Positions 15,974 through 26,339 of a stretch of DNA of 64,000 nucleotides are shown here, piece after piece. The notes below the pieces were generated by a model that was not told the origin of the DNA, did not search any database, and saw only the letters and a program-made list of their open reading frames with translations. Source of the stretch: Pseudomonas wayambapalatensis (lineage in GTDB: Bacteria; Pseudomonadota; Gammaproteobacteria; Pseudomonadales; Pseudomonadaceae); the NCBI GenBank assembly GCA_014268975.2, contig CP077096.1, positions 3,881,501 to 3,945,500 of the forward strand, given 5' to 3'. The position numbers and the translations under genes are program-made. Each line of letters starts with the position of its first letter. Positions within the stretch are counted from its first letter, which is position 1.

Positions 15974-17116
15974 CTAGACCAGCACCGCGCCCAAAGCATT
16001 GATGGCCTGCACCAGCTGTGGCGCGTCACCCTGTACCCGTACCGCCTGCCCTTCGATCTCGCGACGGACCGGATACTGCTTGCGCAGCAGGTCGAATGCC
16101 GCACGTTGCTCGGTGGGATCCTCGCTCAGGCTGCGACGAAAATCCGCATCGTCGCGACGCGGGTCGTAGACCGCACGGCACAGGGTTGCCAGCGCCCAGG
16201 CCGGGTCGGCGCTGGCATCGAAGTCCAGACGTGCCAGAGCTGGCGACGGCAGCAGGTCGGCCAGTTGCACCTGTTCCGGCAAACCTTGCGAACGGCAGAA
16301 AGCCTGGTAGATCTGCGCGGTCCCGCGCTGCTTGCCATCGAGGCTGTAGCCAGCGATATGCGGCGTGGCCAGGGTGCACAGGTCGGCCAGCGCCAGGTCG
16401 ACCTGCGGCTCGCCCTCCCAAACATCCAGCACCGCGTGGACATCCTCGCGGTGCAGCAGCAGCTCGCGCAGGGCGTCGTTGTCCACCACCGGCCCGCGGC
16501 TGGCATTGATCAGCCAGGCCCCTGGGCGCAGGCGGGCCAGTTGCTGCGCACCGAGCAGATGCCAGGTCGGATGTTCGCCGCCGCGTTGCAGCGGGGTATG
16601 CAGGCTGATGGTGTCACACTGCTCAAGCAACGTGTCCAGGCTGACGAAATCGCCCTCTTCGCTGGCTGCGCGCAGGGGATCGCACACCAGCACCCGCCAG
16701 CCCAGGCCCCGCAGTACACGGACCAGACGCCCGCCCACCTCACCGGCTCCGACCACGCCATACACCCGCTTGGGCAGCTCCACGCCATCGAGCTCGGCCA
16801 GGGTCAGCAGGCTGCCCAGCACGTAGTCCACCACGCCGCGGGCGTTGCAGCCAGGCGCGCTGCTCCAGTGGATACCGGCCAGGGCGAAGTAGTCGAGATC
16901 GAGGTGGTCGGTGCCGATGGTGCAAGTGCCGACGAAGCGCACCTTGCTGCCTTCGAGCAGTTGCCGGTCGACGCGGGTGACCGAGCGCACCAGCAGCAGA
17001 TCGGCATCCCTGACGCAGGCGGCATCGATGGCCCGGCCGGGGTAACGGCGGATTTCGCCGAATCCAGCGAAGAAGGCATCGAGCAGCGGGATATTTTCGT
17101 CGGCAACGATCAGCAT
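15974..17116 (-). CDS. pdxB: 4-phosphoerythronate dehydrogenase
   Basis: Second enzyme of the DXP-dependent pyridoxal phosphate pathway: NAD-dependent oxidation of 4-phosphoerythronate. Length 380 residues, as usual for PdxB. Residues 1-95 form the first catalytic half. The NAD-binding Rossmann motif is VVGAGEVGGRLVRVL (about 121-135), with catalytic Arg in NASRGPVVD and the Glu/His pair in WEGEPQVD and ATPHIAGYS. The C-terminal extension from about 290 is the PdxB-specific dimer domain. The next gene on this strand, tusA, lies 56 bases upstream. Confidence 0.95.
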   Translation of the reverse strand: MLIVADENIPLLDAFFAGFGEIRRYPGRAIDAACVRDADLLLVRSVTRVDRQLLEGSKVRFVGTCTIGTDHLDLDYFALAGIHWSSAPGCNARGVVDYVLGSLLTLAELDGVELPKRVYGVVGAGEVGGRLVRVLRGLGWRVLVCDPLRAASEEGDFVSLDTLLEQCDTISLHTPLQRGGEHPTWHLLGAQQLARLRPGAWLINASRGPVVDNDALRELLLHREDVHAVLDVWEGEPQVDLALADLCTLATPHIAGYSLDGKQRGTAQIYQAFCRSQGLPEQVQLADLLPSPALARLDFDASADPAWALATLCRAVYDPRRDDADFRRSLSEDPTEQRAAFDLLRKQYPVRREIEGQAVRVQGDAPQLVQAINALGAVLV

Positions 17117-17172
17117 GGGTGCTCTCCTGTCAGGGGAGCGCAGTGTAGGCGCTGTGGCCGACGCGATCCAGC

Positions 17173-17415
17173 TCAGTCGGCCTTCTTGCGTATCCAGTAC
17201 AGGTAGGTGCCGGCGTCTTCCTGCTGTTGCACCAGTTCATGGCCGAGGAAGGTGCAGAACTTGGGGATGTCGCGGCGGGTCGAGGGGTCGGTGGCGATGA
17301 CCTTGAGCAGGCCGCCGGCAGCGAGGTTGCGCACGTGCTGATGCAGCATCATCACCGGCTCCGGACAGTTCAGGCCGGTGGCGTCGAGGGTCGCGTCTGG
17401 GGTGAAGTCGGTCAT
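17173..17415 (-). CDS. tusA: Sulfurtransferase TusA
   Basis: Small cytoplasmic sulfur carrier, 80 residues. It carries persulfide sulfur on the Cys of the CPxP motif (LNCPEPVMMLH) toward 2-thiouridine formation in tRNA. I start at the ATG of MTDFTP; an upstream in-frame start adds 12 unlikely residues. It lies beside rlmM and acnA, the same neighbourhood as in P. aeruginosa (PA1562-PA1564). Confidence 0.94.
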   Translation of the reverse strand: MTDFTPDATLDATGLNCPEPVMMLHQHVRNLAAGGLLKVIATDPSTRRDIPKFCTFLGHELVQQQEDAGTYLYWIRKKAD

Positions 17416-17496
17416 GGTGGGCTCCGCAAATTGAGGGGTATTGTCGCGCAAACCGCGTGCAGGTCAAACAGGGGCCGCAGCACGGCCCCGATCGCT

Positions 17497-18561
17497 TCAG
17501 CGCGGCTTGAGGTCGAGCCGGCGAAGGTGGCAAGTGACCTCTTCACGGTCGTGGTACAGCTGCTTGCAGGCGATCGACACCTTGACCTTGCGCGCCTTGA
17601 ACGACGCCTGGATGCGATCGAGCAACTTGCGCACTTCGGCGTGACGCTGCTTCATTGGCAGTTTGAGATTGACCACGGCCTCGCGGCACAACCCCTCGCC
17701 CAGCCAGGTTTCGATCAGCGAGGCCGTGCGTGCGGGCTTCTCAACGATGTCGCAGACCATCCAGTCAACGGTCTGCTTGGGCTTCCAGGTAAAGCCGTCG
17801 GCCATCAGGTGCTGCACCAGCCCGGTGTCCATCAGGCTTTCGGCCATCGGACCGTTGTCGATGGCGGTGACCAGCATGCCGCGCTTAACCAGTTGGTAGG
17901 TCCAACCGCCCGGCGAGGCGCCCAGGTCGACGCCGGTCATGTCGTCGTTCAGGCGTTGGTCCCATTGATCGCGCGGAATGAACTGATGCCAGGCTTCTTC
18001 AAGCTTGAGGGTCGAGCGGCTCGGCGCCTCGCGCGGGAACTTCAGGCGTGGGATGCCCATCGGCCAAAGCGCCGAATTGCCCGCCTCGGCCAAGCCGAGA
18101 AACACCCGCCGACCGCTGATGAAGGTCAGCAGCAGACGTGGTTTGCTGGCGTCATCGACCAGGCGCCCGGCTTTCTCCAGCGCCTTGCGCAGCGGCACTT
18201 CGAACTTGCGGCAGAAGGTCGACAGCTCCTTGCCATCGTTGCTGTCGAGCACCTCCAGCCACAGGCTGCCACACACCGGCAGGCCCGCCAGGTGTTCGAG
18301 CAGCACGCTGATCCGGTCGGTTTCCGGCAGCTCGACGAAGTCGCCGCGCGCCCATTGGCGCGGAAAGATCAGCCGGTCGAAGCGCAGCTCACGCATCAGA
18401 CGTTCGGCGCCGCCCTCGTCGAGGCAAACGAACTCGGCGCTGGCGCTCTGCGGCTTGCCCTTGGCATAGCCGGCCACACCCAGGTGCGCGGCGTGTTCGC
18501 TGATTTCGGCGCAGACCTCGCCCTCGAAGCCGGGCCGGCAATGCATGAACAGGGTATTCAT
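17497..18561 (-). CDS. rlmM: 23S rRNA (cytidine-2498-2'-O)-methyltransferase RlmM
   Basis: SAM-dependent enzyme that methylates the ribose 2'-O of C2498 in 23S rRNA. Length 354 residues. The N-terminal THUMP-like half (CRPGFEGEVCAEISEHA) recognises RNA. The C-terminal RrmJ-type Rossmann domain has the SAM motif DLGASPGGWTYQLV (about residues 222-235), the catalytic Lys in NLKLPMKQR and Asp in VDWMVCDIVE. The ATG follows a long AT-poor gap from the divergent acnA. The order rlmM-acnA-aer matches other pseudomonads. Confidence 0.95.
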   Translation of the reverse strand: MNTLFMHCRPGFEGEVCAEISEHAAHLGVAGYAKGKPQSASAEFVCLDEGGAERLMRELRFDRLIFPRQWARGDFVELPETDRISVLLEHLAGLPVCGSLWLEVLDSNDGKELSTFCRKFEVPLRKALEKAGRLVDDASKPRLLLTFISGRRVFLGLAEAGNSALWPMGIPRLKFPREAPSRSTLKLEEAWHQFIPRDQWDQRLNDDMTGVDLGASPGGWTYQLVKRGMLVTAIDNGPMAESLMDTGLVQHLMADGFTWKPKQTVDWMVCDIVEKPARTASLIETWLGEGLCREAVVNLKLPMKQRHAEVRKLLDRIQASFKARKVKVSIACKQLYHDREEVTCHLRRLDLKPR

Positions 18562-18775
18562 CTCTTACTCCACATCTCTGGCGCAGACAGCGTCAGGGCG
18601 GCGAATGATAAAGGAAGTTCGGAACCTGCGACACGCCCCGCAGGTCCAGAACAACGTCAGGCCCGCCAAAGCGGTCTAACCTGACTGTTCAGCCTGGCCC
18701 GTGCCGTGCGGGCCGATACAGAGCGGTGACACCGGCAACCACGACTGCCGGGCACCGGAGCACAAGGAGTTGGCA

Positions 18776-21517
<2,742 letters not shown>

Positions 21518-21524
21518 AGCGCGT

Positions 21525-21548
21525 GCATCGCGGGTTCGCCCGCGATGC
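21525..21548 (+). terminator. Hairpin after acnA
   Basis: GCATCGCGGG, loop TTCG, CCCGCGATGC: a perfect 10-base stem with a stable tetraloop 8 bases after the acnA stop. There is no T tract, so it may protect the transcript end rather than terminate. Confidence 0.55.
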
Positions 21549-21620
21549 CTCTGCGACGTGTCCTGGCGTCCTCGGGGTGAGTCAAAGCATCATATCGATT
21601 TGCCGCCAACCGGATTACAG

Positions 21621-22397
21621 ATGTCGCCTGCCCACTGGATCGCCCTCGCCCTGCTTGGTCTCGGTTATGCCGTGGCCCTGCTCCATGGTCATTTGGGCCT
21701 GGCCGCCCTCCCCGCCTTGCTCGCCCTGTGTTGCACCGCACTGCTGGTGCGACAGCGCTCGGGCTGGCAGCGGGCCCTTGGGCACACCTTGTTCATCATT
21801 CTGGTCGGCGCCCTGGCGTCGCACTGGTTGCCCGGTTTCGCAAGTGCGAAGGTCATCGACAGGGTGGTATTCAGCGAAGGCGCGCTACCGTTTTCCATGT
21901 ACCTGAACCTGGACAAGCCACTGATCGGCTTCTGGCTTCTGCTGGCCTGCCCATGGGTCCTGACCCTGCGCGGACGCGGCGTGCTTTCCAGTGTCGGGCT
22001 GGTACTGCCGCTGACCCTGTTAGCCTGCCTGGGCGGCGCCTGGTCGCTTGGAATGGTGGGGTGGGCGCCGAAATGGCCGGAACAAACCTGGATATGGGCC
22101 CTGAACAACCTGTTGCTGGTCAGCCTGACCGAAGAGCTGCTGTTCCGCGGCTATATCCAGGGTGGGCTGCAACGCCTGTTCAGGCATCAGGGGCTTGCAC
22201 TGATCGCGGCCGCACTGTTGTTCGGCCTGGCGCATCTGGCCAGCGGCTGGCAGTGGTTCTACCTGGCAAGCCTTGCGGGCGTCGGCTACGGCCTGGCGTA
22301 TCGACTCGGCGGCTTGCCCGCTGCGGTGCTGTGCCATTTCGCCGTCAACCTGACCCACTTCGCACTGTTTACCTATCCGATGCTGGCCCCGGCCTGA
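21621..22397 (+). CDS. CPBP family intramembrane metalloprotease
   Basis: Polytopic inner-membrane protein of 258 residues, of the CPBP (CAAX protease and bacteriocin-processing, Abi) family. The catalytic motifs are present: EELLFRGYIQGGL (motif 1, EExxxR), FGLAHLASG (motif 2, His) and CHFAVNL (motif 3, His). About seven hydrophobic helices are visible. ATG at 21621 starts directly before the first helix. Targets are unknown; family members cut membrane peptides or give bacteriocin immunity. It lies 103 bases after acnA on the same strand. Confidence 0.88.
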   Translation: MSPAHWIALALLGLGYAVALLHGHLGLAALPALLALCCTALLVRQRSGWQRALGHTLFIILVGALASHWLPGFASAKVIDRVVFSEGALPFSMYLNLDKPLIGFWLLLACPWVLTLRGRGVLSSVGLVLPLTLLACLGGAWSLGMVGWAPKWPEQTWIWALNNLLLVSLTEELLFRGYIQGGLQRLFRHQGLALIAAALLFGLAHLASGWQWFYLASLAGVGYGLAYRLGGLPAAVLCHFAVNLTHFALFTYPMLAPA

Positions 22398-22539
22398 GCA
22401 ATGGGTCATGATCGGACCATAACGTCATAAATCGTTAAAAATGCTGACATCTTGGGTGCAACTGCAAGCAACAAGCCGACTCCCTAGCTGATGGCTCGTA
22501 GCCACCCACTGTCCCAGGTCAAGTAAGTTAAATAATCAT

Positions 22540-22566
22540 TCAATAAAACCATGGGCTTGCCGATAC
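22540..22566 (+). promoter_or_regulatory. FliA (sigma-28) promoter of aer
   Basis: TCAA, a 15-base gap, then GCCGATAC, the same elements and spacing as at 9154-9180. It lies 30 bases before the aer ATG, so aer is probably transcribed with late flagellar genes. Confidence 0.72.
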
Positions 22567-22596
22567 CTGTGGAAAGCCTTGCGGATTGAACAGCCA

Positions 22597-24162
22597 ATGC
22601 GTAACAACCAGCCGATTACCCAGAGAGAACGGACTTTCCCTGCCCAGCAGCGGTTGATTTCCACCACCAACGCCAAAGGCGTGATCACCTACTGCAACGA
22701 TGCCTTCATCGAAATCAGCGGTTTCTCACGCGAAGAACTCACGGGTGCGCCACACAATCTGGTACGCCACCCTGACGTGCCCTCGGCGGTGTTCGCCCAC
22801 ATGTGGCAGACCCTCAAGCAGGGCCTGCCGTGGATGGGGATCGTCAAGAACCGCTGCAAGTCAGGCGACCATTATTGGGTCAACGCCTACGTCACACCGA
22901 TCTTCGAGAACAACCAGGTGGTCGGCTTCGAATCCGTTCGGATCAAGCCGACCGCCGAGCAGATCCGCCGTGCCGAAGCACTGTACCAACGCCTGAACCA
23001 GGGCAAGTCGGCGGTGCCGCGCCGTGACAAGTGGTTGCCGGTGCTGCAGGACTGGCTGCCGTTCATTCTCATCAGCCAGATCGGCTTCCTCATCGGCAAC
23101 TGGCTCGGCCACTCCTGGGGCTTTGCCCTGGCCGCGGCCGTTTCCGTCCCTCTCGGCCTGCTTGGCCTGACTTGGCAGCAGCGCGGCCTCAAGCGCCTGT
23201 TGCGCCTGGCCGAACAGACCACCTCCGACCCGCTGATCGCGCAGATGTTCACCGACAGCCGTGGCGTGCAGGCGCGCCTGGAAATGGCCATGCTCAGCCA
23301 GGAGTCGCGCCTCAAGACCTGCCTCACCCGCCTGCAGGACAGCGCCGAGCACCTGAGCGACCAGGCGCGCCAATCCGATGTGCTGGCGCACAAGAGTTCG
23401 TCGGGGCTGGAGCGCCAGCGTGTGGAGACCGAGCAGGTCGCCGCTGCCGTCAACCAGATGGCCGCCACGACGCAAGAAGTGGCCAACCACGTGCAGCGCA
23501 CCGCCGATGCCACCCAGGAAGCCAATCGGCTGACCAGCCAGGGGCGCCAGATCGCCGGGGAAACCCGCGAAGCCATCGAACGCCTCTCGGCAGCAGTGGG
23601 TGAAACCGGCCAGACCGTCACCCAGCTGGCCAAGGACAGCGACGAGATCGGTGGTGTGGTCGATGTGATCAAGGGCATCGCCGACCAGACCAACCTGCTG
23701 GCGCTCAATGCCGCCATCGAAGCGGCTCGCGCGGGTGAAATGGGCCGGGGCTTCGCCGTGGTTGCCGACGAAGTGCGCCAGTTGGCGCAACGTACCGCCG
23801 AATCCACCGGCCAGATCCACGGCCTGATCGCCAAGCTCCAGCAGACAGCCAGCAACGCTGTGCAAACCATGGAGACCGGCCACCGTCAGGCCGAGGAAGG
23901 CGTGGAGCGGGTGATGCAGGCCGACCAGGCGCTGGTGGGGATCAGCGAAGCGGTGGCCAACATCACCGACATGGCGACCCAGATCGCTGCTGCCACCGAG
24001 GAGCAGACCGCAGTGGCGGACGAGATCAGCCGCAACATCAGCACCATTGCCGACCTGGCCGACCAGACCGCAGAGCAGGCGCAGCATTCGGCACTGCTCA
24101 GTGAAGAGCTGACCAGTACGGCGGGAACGCAATACTCGCTGGTGGAGCGGTTCAACCGCTAA
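22597..24162 (+). CDS. aer: Aerotaxis receptor Aer (PAS-MCP)
   Basis: Energy and oxygen taxis transducer of 521 residues. The N-terminal PAS domain (residues 10-115) has the FAD-type Aer signature NDAFIEISGFSREELTGAPH with NLVRHPDVP. Two close hydrophobic helices lie around 150-190 (FILISQIGFLIGNWLG and ALAAAVSVPLGLLGLTW) with almost no periplasmic part. A HAMP-like linker and a signalling coiled coil with LNAAIEAARAGEMGRGFAVV follow. I choose ATG 22597, giving MRNNQPITQRE, the usual Aer beginning. The aer-acnA neighbourhood is conserved in Pseudomonas. A FliA promoter precedes it and a terminator follows. Confidence 0.93.
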   Translation: MRNNQPITQRERTFPAQQRLISTTNAKGVITYCNDAFIEISGFSREELTGAPHNLVRHPDVPSAVFAHMWQTLKQGLPWMGIVKNRCKSGDHYWVNAYVTPIFENNQVVGFESVRIKPTAEQIRRAEALYQRLNQGKSAVPRRDKWLPVLQDWLPFILISQIGFLIGNWLGHSWGFALAAAVSVPLGLLGLTWQQRGLKRLLRLAEQTTSDPLIAQMFTDSRGVQARLEMAMLSQESRLKTCLTRLQDSAEHLSDQARQSDVLAHKSSSGLERQRVETEQVAAAVNQMAATTQEVANHVQRTADATQEANRLTSQGRQIAGETREAIERLSAAVGETGQTVTQLAKDSDEIGGVVDVIKGIADQTNLLALNAAIEAARAGEMGRGFAVVADEVRQLAQRTAESTGQIHGLIAKLQQTASNAVQTMETGHRQAEEGVERVMQADQALVGISEAVANITDMATQIAAATEEQTAVADEISRNISTIADLADQTAEQAQHSALLSEELTSTAGTQYSLVERFNR

Positions 24163-24167
24163 GCGAC

Positions 24168-24201
24168 AAAAAAAAGGGCTGCCTCGGGCAGCCCTTTTTT
24201 T
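24168..24201. terminator. Bidirectional terminator between aer and pseudouridine synthase gene
   Basis: An A tract, AGGGCTGCC, loop TCGG, its complement and a T tract. The stem is perfect and flanked by A8 and T8, so it can end both convergent transcripts. Confidence 0.92.
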
Positions 24202-25084
24202 ACCAGTCCAGGCTCAATCGGCTCTGGAAATACCGCATTTCACCCGTCAGCGGGTCCTCGAAGCGCAGACTTTGCGCCAGCAGCTTCAACGGCCGCTCGT
24301 AATCGTCCTCACCCTCGAGCAATGTCGGGTAGAACGGGTCGTTGCTGATCCCGGCCCCCAGCGCCGCCATGTGCACCCTCAACTGATGGGTCTTGCCGGT
24401 CACGGGCGAGAGTCCGTAGCGCCACAGGTTACCGTTCTTCTCCAGGACCTCGGCCAGGGTCTCGCTGTTGGCCATCCCTTCGACCTCACGCATGCGAAAG
24501 AACGGCTCACCATGCTCCAGCCGACTACGGTGAACCAACGGAAATGCCTGCGTCGGCAGCGGTGCAGCGATGGCCTGGTAGCGTTTGTCGATGCGCCGCT
24601 CGGGAAACAGCCGCTGATAGGCGCTGCGCGACTGCGGGTTGGACGAGAACAGCACCAGCCCCGCTGTATGGCGGTCGATGCGGTGCAACGGCACCAGGTG
24701 GGGATTGTCCAGACGACGGATCAGGCGCCGCAGCAAGGTATGCTCGACATATTCGCCCGTGGGCGTGACCGGCAGGAAATGCGGTTTGTCCGCCACCACC
24801 AGGTGCTCATCGCAATGCAGGATCGTTTCCTGGAACGGAATGGGCTTTTCATTGGGGACTTCACGAAAGTAGTGCAGACGCATGCCACGCCGATACGGCA
24901 GATCGGCCGCCACTGCCCTGCCCTCGGCGTCGAGCACTCGCCCTCGACTGAAGCGATCGAGCCATTGGTCACGGCCAATGCCCTTGAAGTGATCGCACAG
25001 GCAATCGAGTACCGTGGCCCAATGGCCAGGTGGCAGACAAACGGTACTGGCTTGCTGGTGAGCAGGGTCAAACGGCGTGGACAT
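24200..25084 (-). CDS. RluA family pseudouridine synthase
   Basis: RNA-modifying enzyme of 294 residues of the RluA group (tRNA Psi32 / 23S rRNA Psi746 type). The catalytic motif is HRIDRHTAGLVL with the essential Asp, where RluA has HRLDxxTSG. Other family stretches are VVADKPHFLPVTPTG and the C-terminal GKTHQLRVHM. An S4-like N-terminal half is reduced. I use the ATG at 25084; a TTG 18 bases earlier is possible. This subclass in pseudomonads is often annotated as a general RluA-like protein; the exact target site is not certain. Confidence 0.88.
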   Translation of the reverse strand: MSTPFDPAHQQASTVCLPPGHWATVLDCLCDHFKGIGRDQWLDRFSRGRVLDAEGRAVAADLPYRRGMRLHYFREVPNEKPIPFQETILHCDEHLVVADKPHFLPVTPTGEYVEHTLLRRLIRRLDNPHLVPLHRIDRHTAGLVLFSSNPQSRSAYQRLFPERRIDKRYQAIAAPLPTQAFPLVHRSRLEHGEPFFRMREVEGMANSETLAEVLEKNGNLWRYGLSPVTGKTHQLRVHMAALGAGISNDPFYPTLLEGEDDYERPLKLLAQSLRFEDPLTGEMRYFQSRLSLDW

Positions 25085-25133
25085 GGCAGGCTCGGTAATC
25101 AATGAGCGGGCATTATCGCCAATGCCCGCTCAC

Positions 25134-25442
25134 TCAACCAGCCTCGCCAACTTGCTCACAGCGTGACTTGAGCCAACGCAACACCTGTACCGCCTCCCAG
25201 CGTCCGGCATCATAGAGGGCGTAGACCACGCCCTCGTAACCGACGACATCCAGCGGGCGATGAAAACCTGCACGCTGGAACAGCGCCTCGATCTCGGCAA
25301 AGCAGGTATTGAAATGGACCTTGCCGAACGGGGTACGGTCGTCGGTCACCAAGCCCTCCATGCGCAGCTCGAGCACCGCATCGCACACCGCTTCCGGGGG
25401 CATGCGGTTGACGCTGTACTTCAGTTGCTCGACATTGTGCAT
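25134..25442 (-). CDS. Small LexA-controlled protein of unknown function
   Basis: Protein of 102 residues that I do not recognise. It is soluble with no signal peptide; it is rich in charged residues at the start (MEGLVTDDRTPFGKVHFN) and ends with WLKSRCEQ. The notable feature is its promoter: a perfect LexA box 17 bases upstream, overlapping a sigma-70 -10 element, and a good ribosome site (GGTGAGG). It should therefore be induced by DNA damage. The gene 71 bases upstream on the same strand encodes a cytosolic M15 peptidase. P. aeruginosa has several small uncharacterised LexA targets; I cannot match this one with certainty. Confidence 0.8.
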   Translation of the reverse strand: MHNVEQLKYSVNRMPPEAVCDAVLELRMEGLVTDDRTPFGKVHFNTCFAEIEALFQRAGFHRPLDVVGYEGVVYALYDAGRWEAVQVLRWLKSRCEQVGEAG

Positions 25443-25458
25443 CGCCTCACCCCATTTA

Positions 25459-25474
25459 CTGTATCTTTATACAG
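25459..25474. promoter_or_regulatory. LexA (SOS) box
   Basis: CTGTATCTTTATACAG is a perfect CTGTAT/ATACAG dyad with four central bases, matching the gamma-proteobacterial LexA consensus. It lies in the promoter of the 102-residue gene on the minus strand. Confidence 0.85.
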
Positions 25475-25502
25475 CATACGAATGTGATATCCCTGCCGTC
25501 AA
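25473..25502 (-). promoter_or_regulatory. Sigma-70 promoter of the LexA-controlled gene
   Basis: On the minus strand TTGACG (25502-25497), an 18-base spacer and TATGCT (25478-25473) form a promoter whose -10 end touches the LexA box, so LexA bound there would block transcription. Confidence 0.6.
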
Positions 25503-25513
25503 TGCGCAACGAC

Positions 25514-25945
25514 TCATTGCAAGCCCGGCAGGTAGCCGGTTCCCTTGCGAACGGTCATTACCTGGCGCCTTGGGTTGTCGAGTGAAATGGCCAGGTGAAC
25601 CCAGCTGTCGAACTCCAGGATCAGTTGATCGAACGCAATGGAGCTGTCGCGGATGCATTCGGCCAGTTGCCGGGCGGTCATCGCTTTCGCACAGATGTCG
25701 GCAGCAAGGCCCGTGCGGTGCGCACTGTTATGCACGCCGCCCACAAGCTGGTTCACGGCTTCATTGCGAAAGGCGCTGGTGATCAGGATCGGGGAGCCTA
25801 CCAAGGCCCGCACTTGTTCAAGCACCTCGCACAACAAGCGCAGATTGGCCAAGGCCTCGGGATCGGGATCGTTGGGTACGGCGTTGCGGACAGCGGCCTG
25901 CGAAAACGTCATCTCTTTGAGCGTGAAGTGCGGCGTAAGGAACAT
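25514..25945 (-). CDS. M15 family zinc peptidase, endolysin-like, without signal peptide
   Basis: Protein of 143 residues of the peptidase M15 (Peptidase_M15_3) type, which cuts D-Ala or L-Ala-D-Glu links in peptidoglycan. Zinc ligands are visible in SAHRTGLAADIC (H and D, spacing HxxxxxxD) and WVHLAIS (second His). SAFRNEAVNQLVGG precedes them as in phage enzymes. No signal peptide is seen, so export would need a holin or lysis. ATG at 25945 follows GGGAGG. It lies just upstream of the LexA-box gene, and its neighbours are not phage genes, so it may be a domesticated phage remnant or a core housekeeping enzyme. Confidence 0.85.
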   Translation of the reverse strand: MFLTPHFTLKEMTFSQAAVRNAVPNDPDPEALANLRLLCEVLEQVRALVGSPILITSAFRNEAVNQLVGGVHNSAHRTGLAADICAKAMTARQLAECIRDSSIAFDQLILEFDSWVHLAISLDNPRRQVMTVRKGTGYLPGLQ

Positions 25946-26034
25946 GATGCCTCCCTGGTGCTCGGCTTTGTCGAGCCGACATCATCGACCAGGGCCACAG
26001 GAACGGGATGAAGGAAGCACTCCCCTGCGCACTG

Positions 26035-26271
26035 TCACTTGAGGAAGGCCACCACCTGCTGCGCATCGAACGGCCAGGGCAGTTCAGTGCCACTGTCGCA
26101 GCGACGCAAGACAGGAATGATCAAGCCGTAACGCTCGACCGTGGCTTCGTCGTCGGCGATATCCACCAGTTCGACCAACAAACCGTGCTCGACGAACGGC
26201 ATCAGCACGGCTTCCGCCACTTCACACAAATGACACCCCAAGGTGCCGAACAGTTGGCATTCAGGCAGCAT
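26035..26271 (-). CDS. Glutaredoxin-like thiol protein
   Basis: Short thioredoxin-fold protein of 78 residues of the glutaredoxin-2 (DUF836) type. The redox motif near the N-terminus is CHLC (residues 13-16) after LFGTLG, and the cis-Pro lies in LIIPVLRR. The start ATG has no strong ribosome site visible. It stands alone between the M15 peptidase and the ammonium transporter. The partner is unknown. Confidence 0.85.
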   Translation of the reverse strand: MLPECQLFGTLGCHLCEVAEAVLMPFVEHGLLVELVDIADDEATVERYGLIIPVLRRCDSGTELPWPFDAQQVVAFLK

Positions 26272-26339
26272 GGTCAGTTCCCGGGTCCACTGAATAAACG
26301 CTCATTCTAGGCTCGCCGGGAACAGCCTGCATCTGCCGC

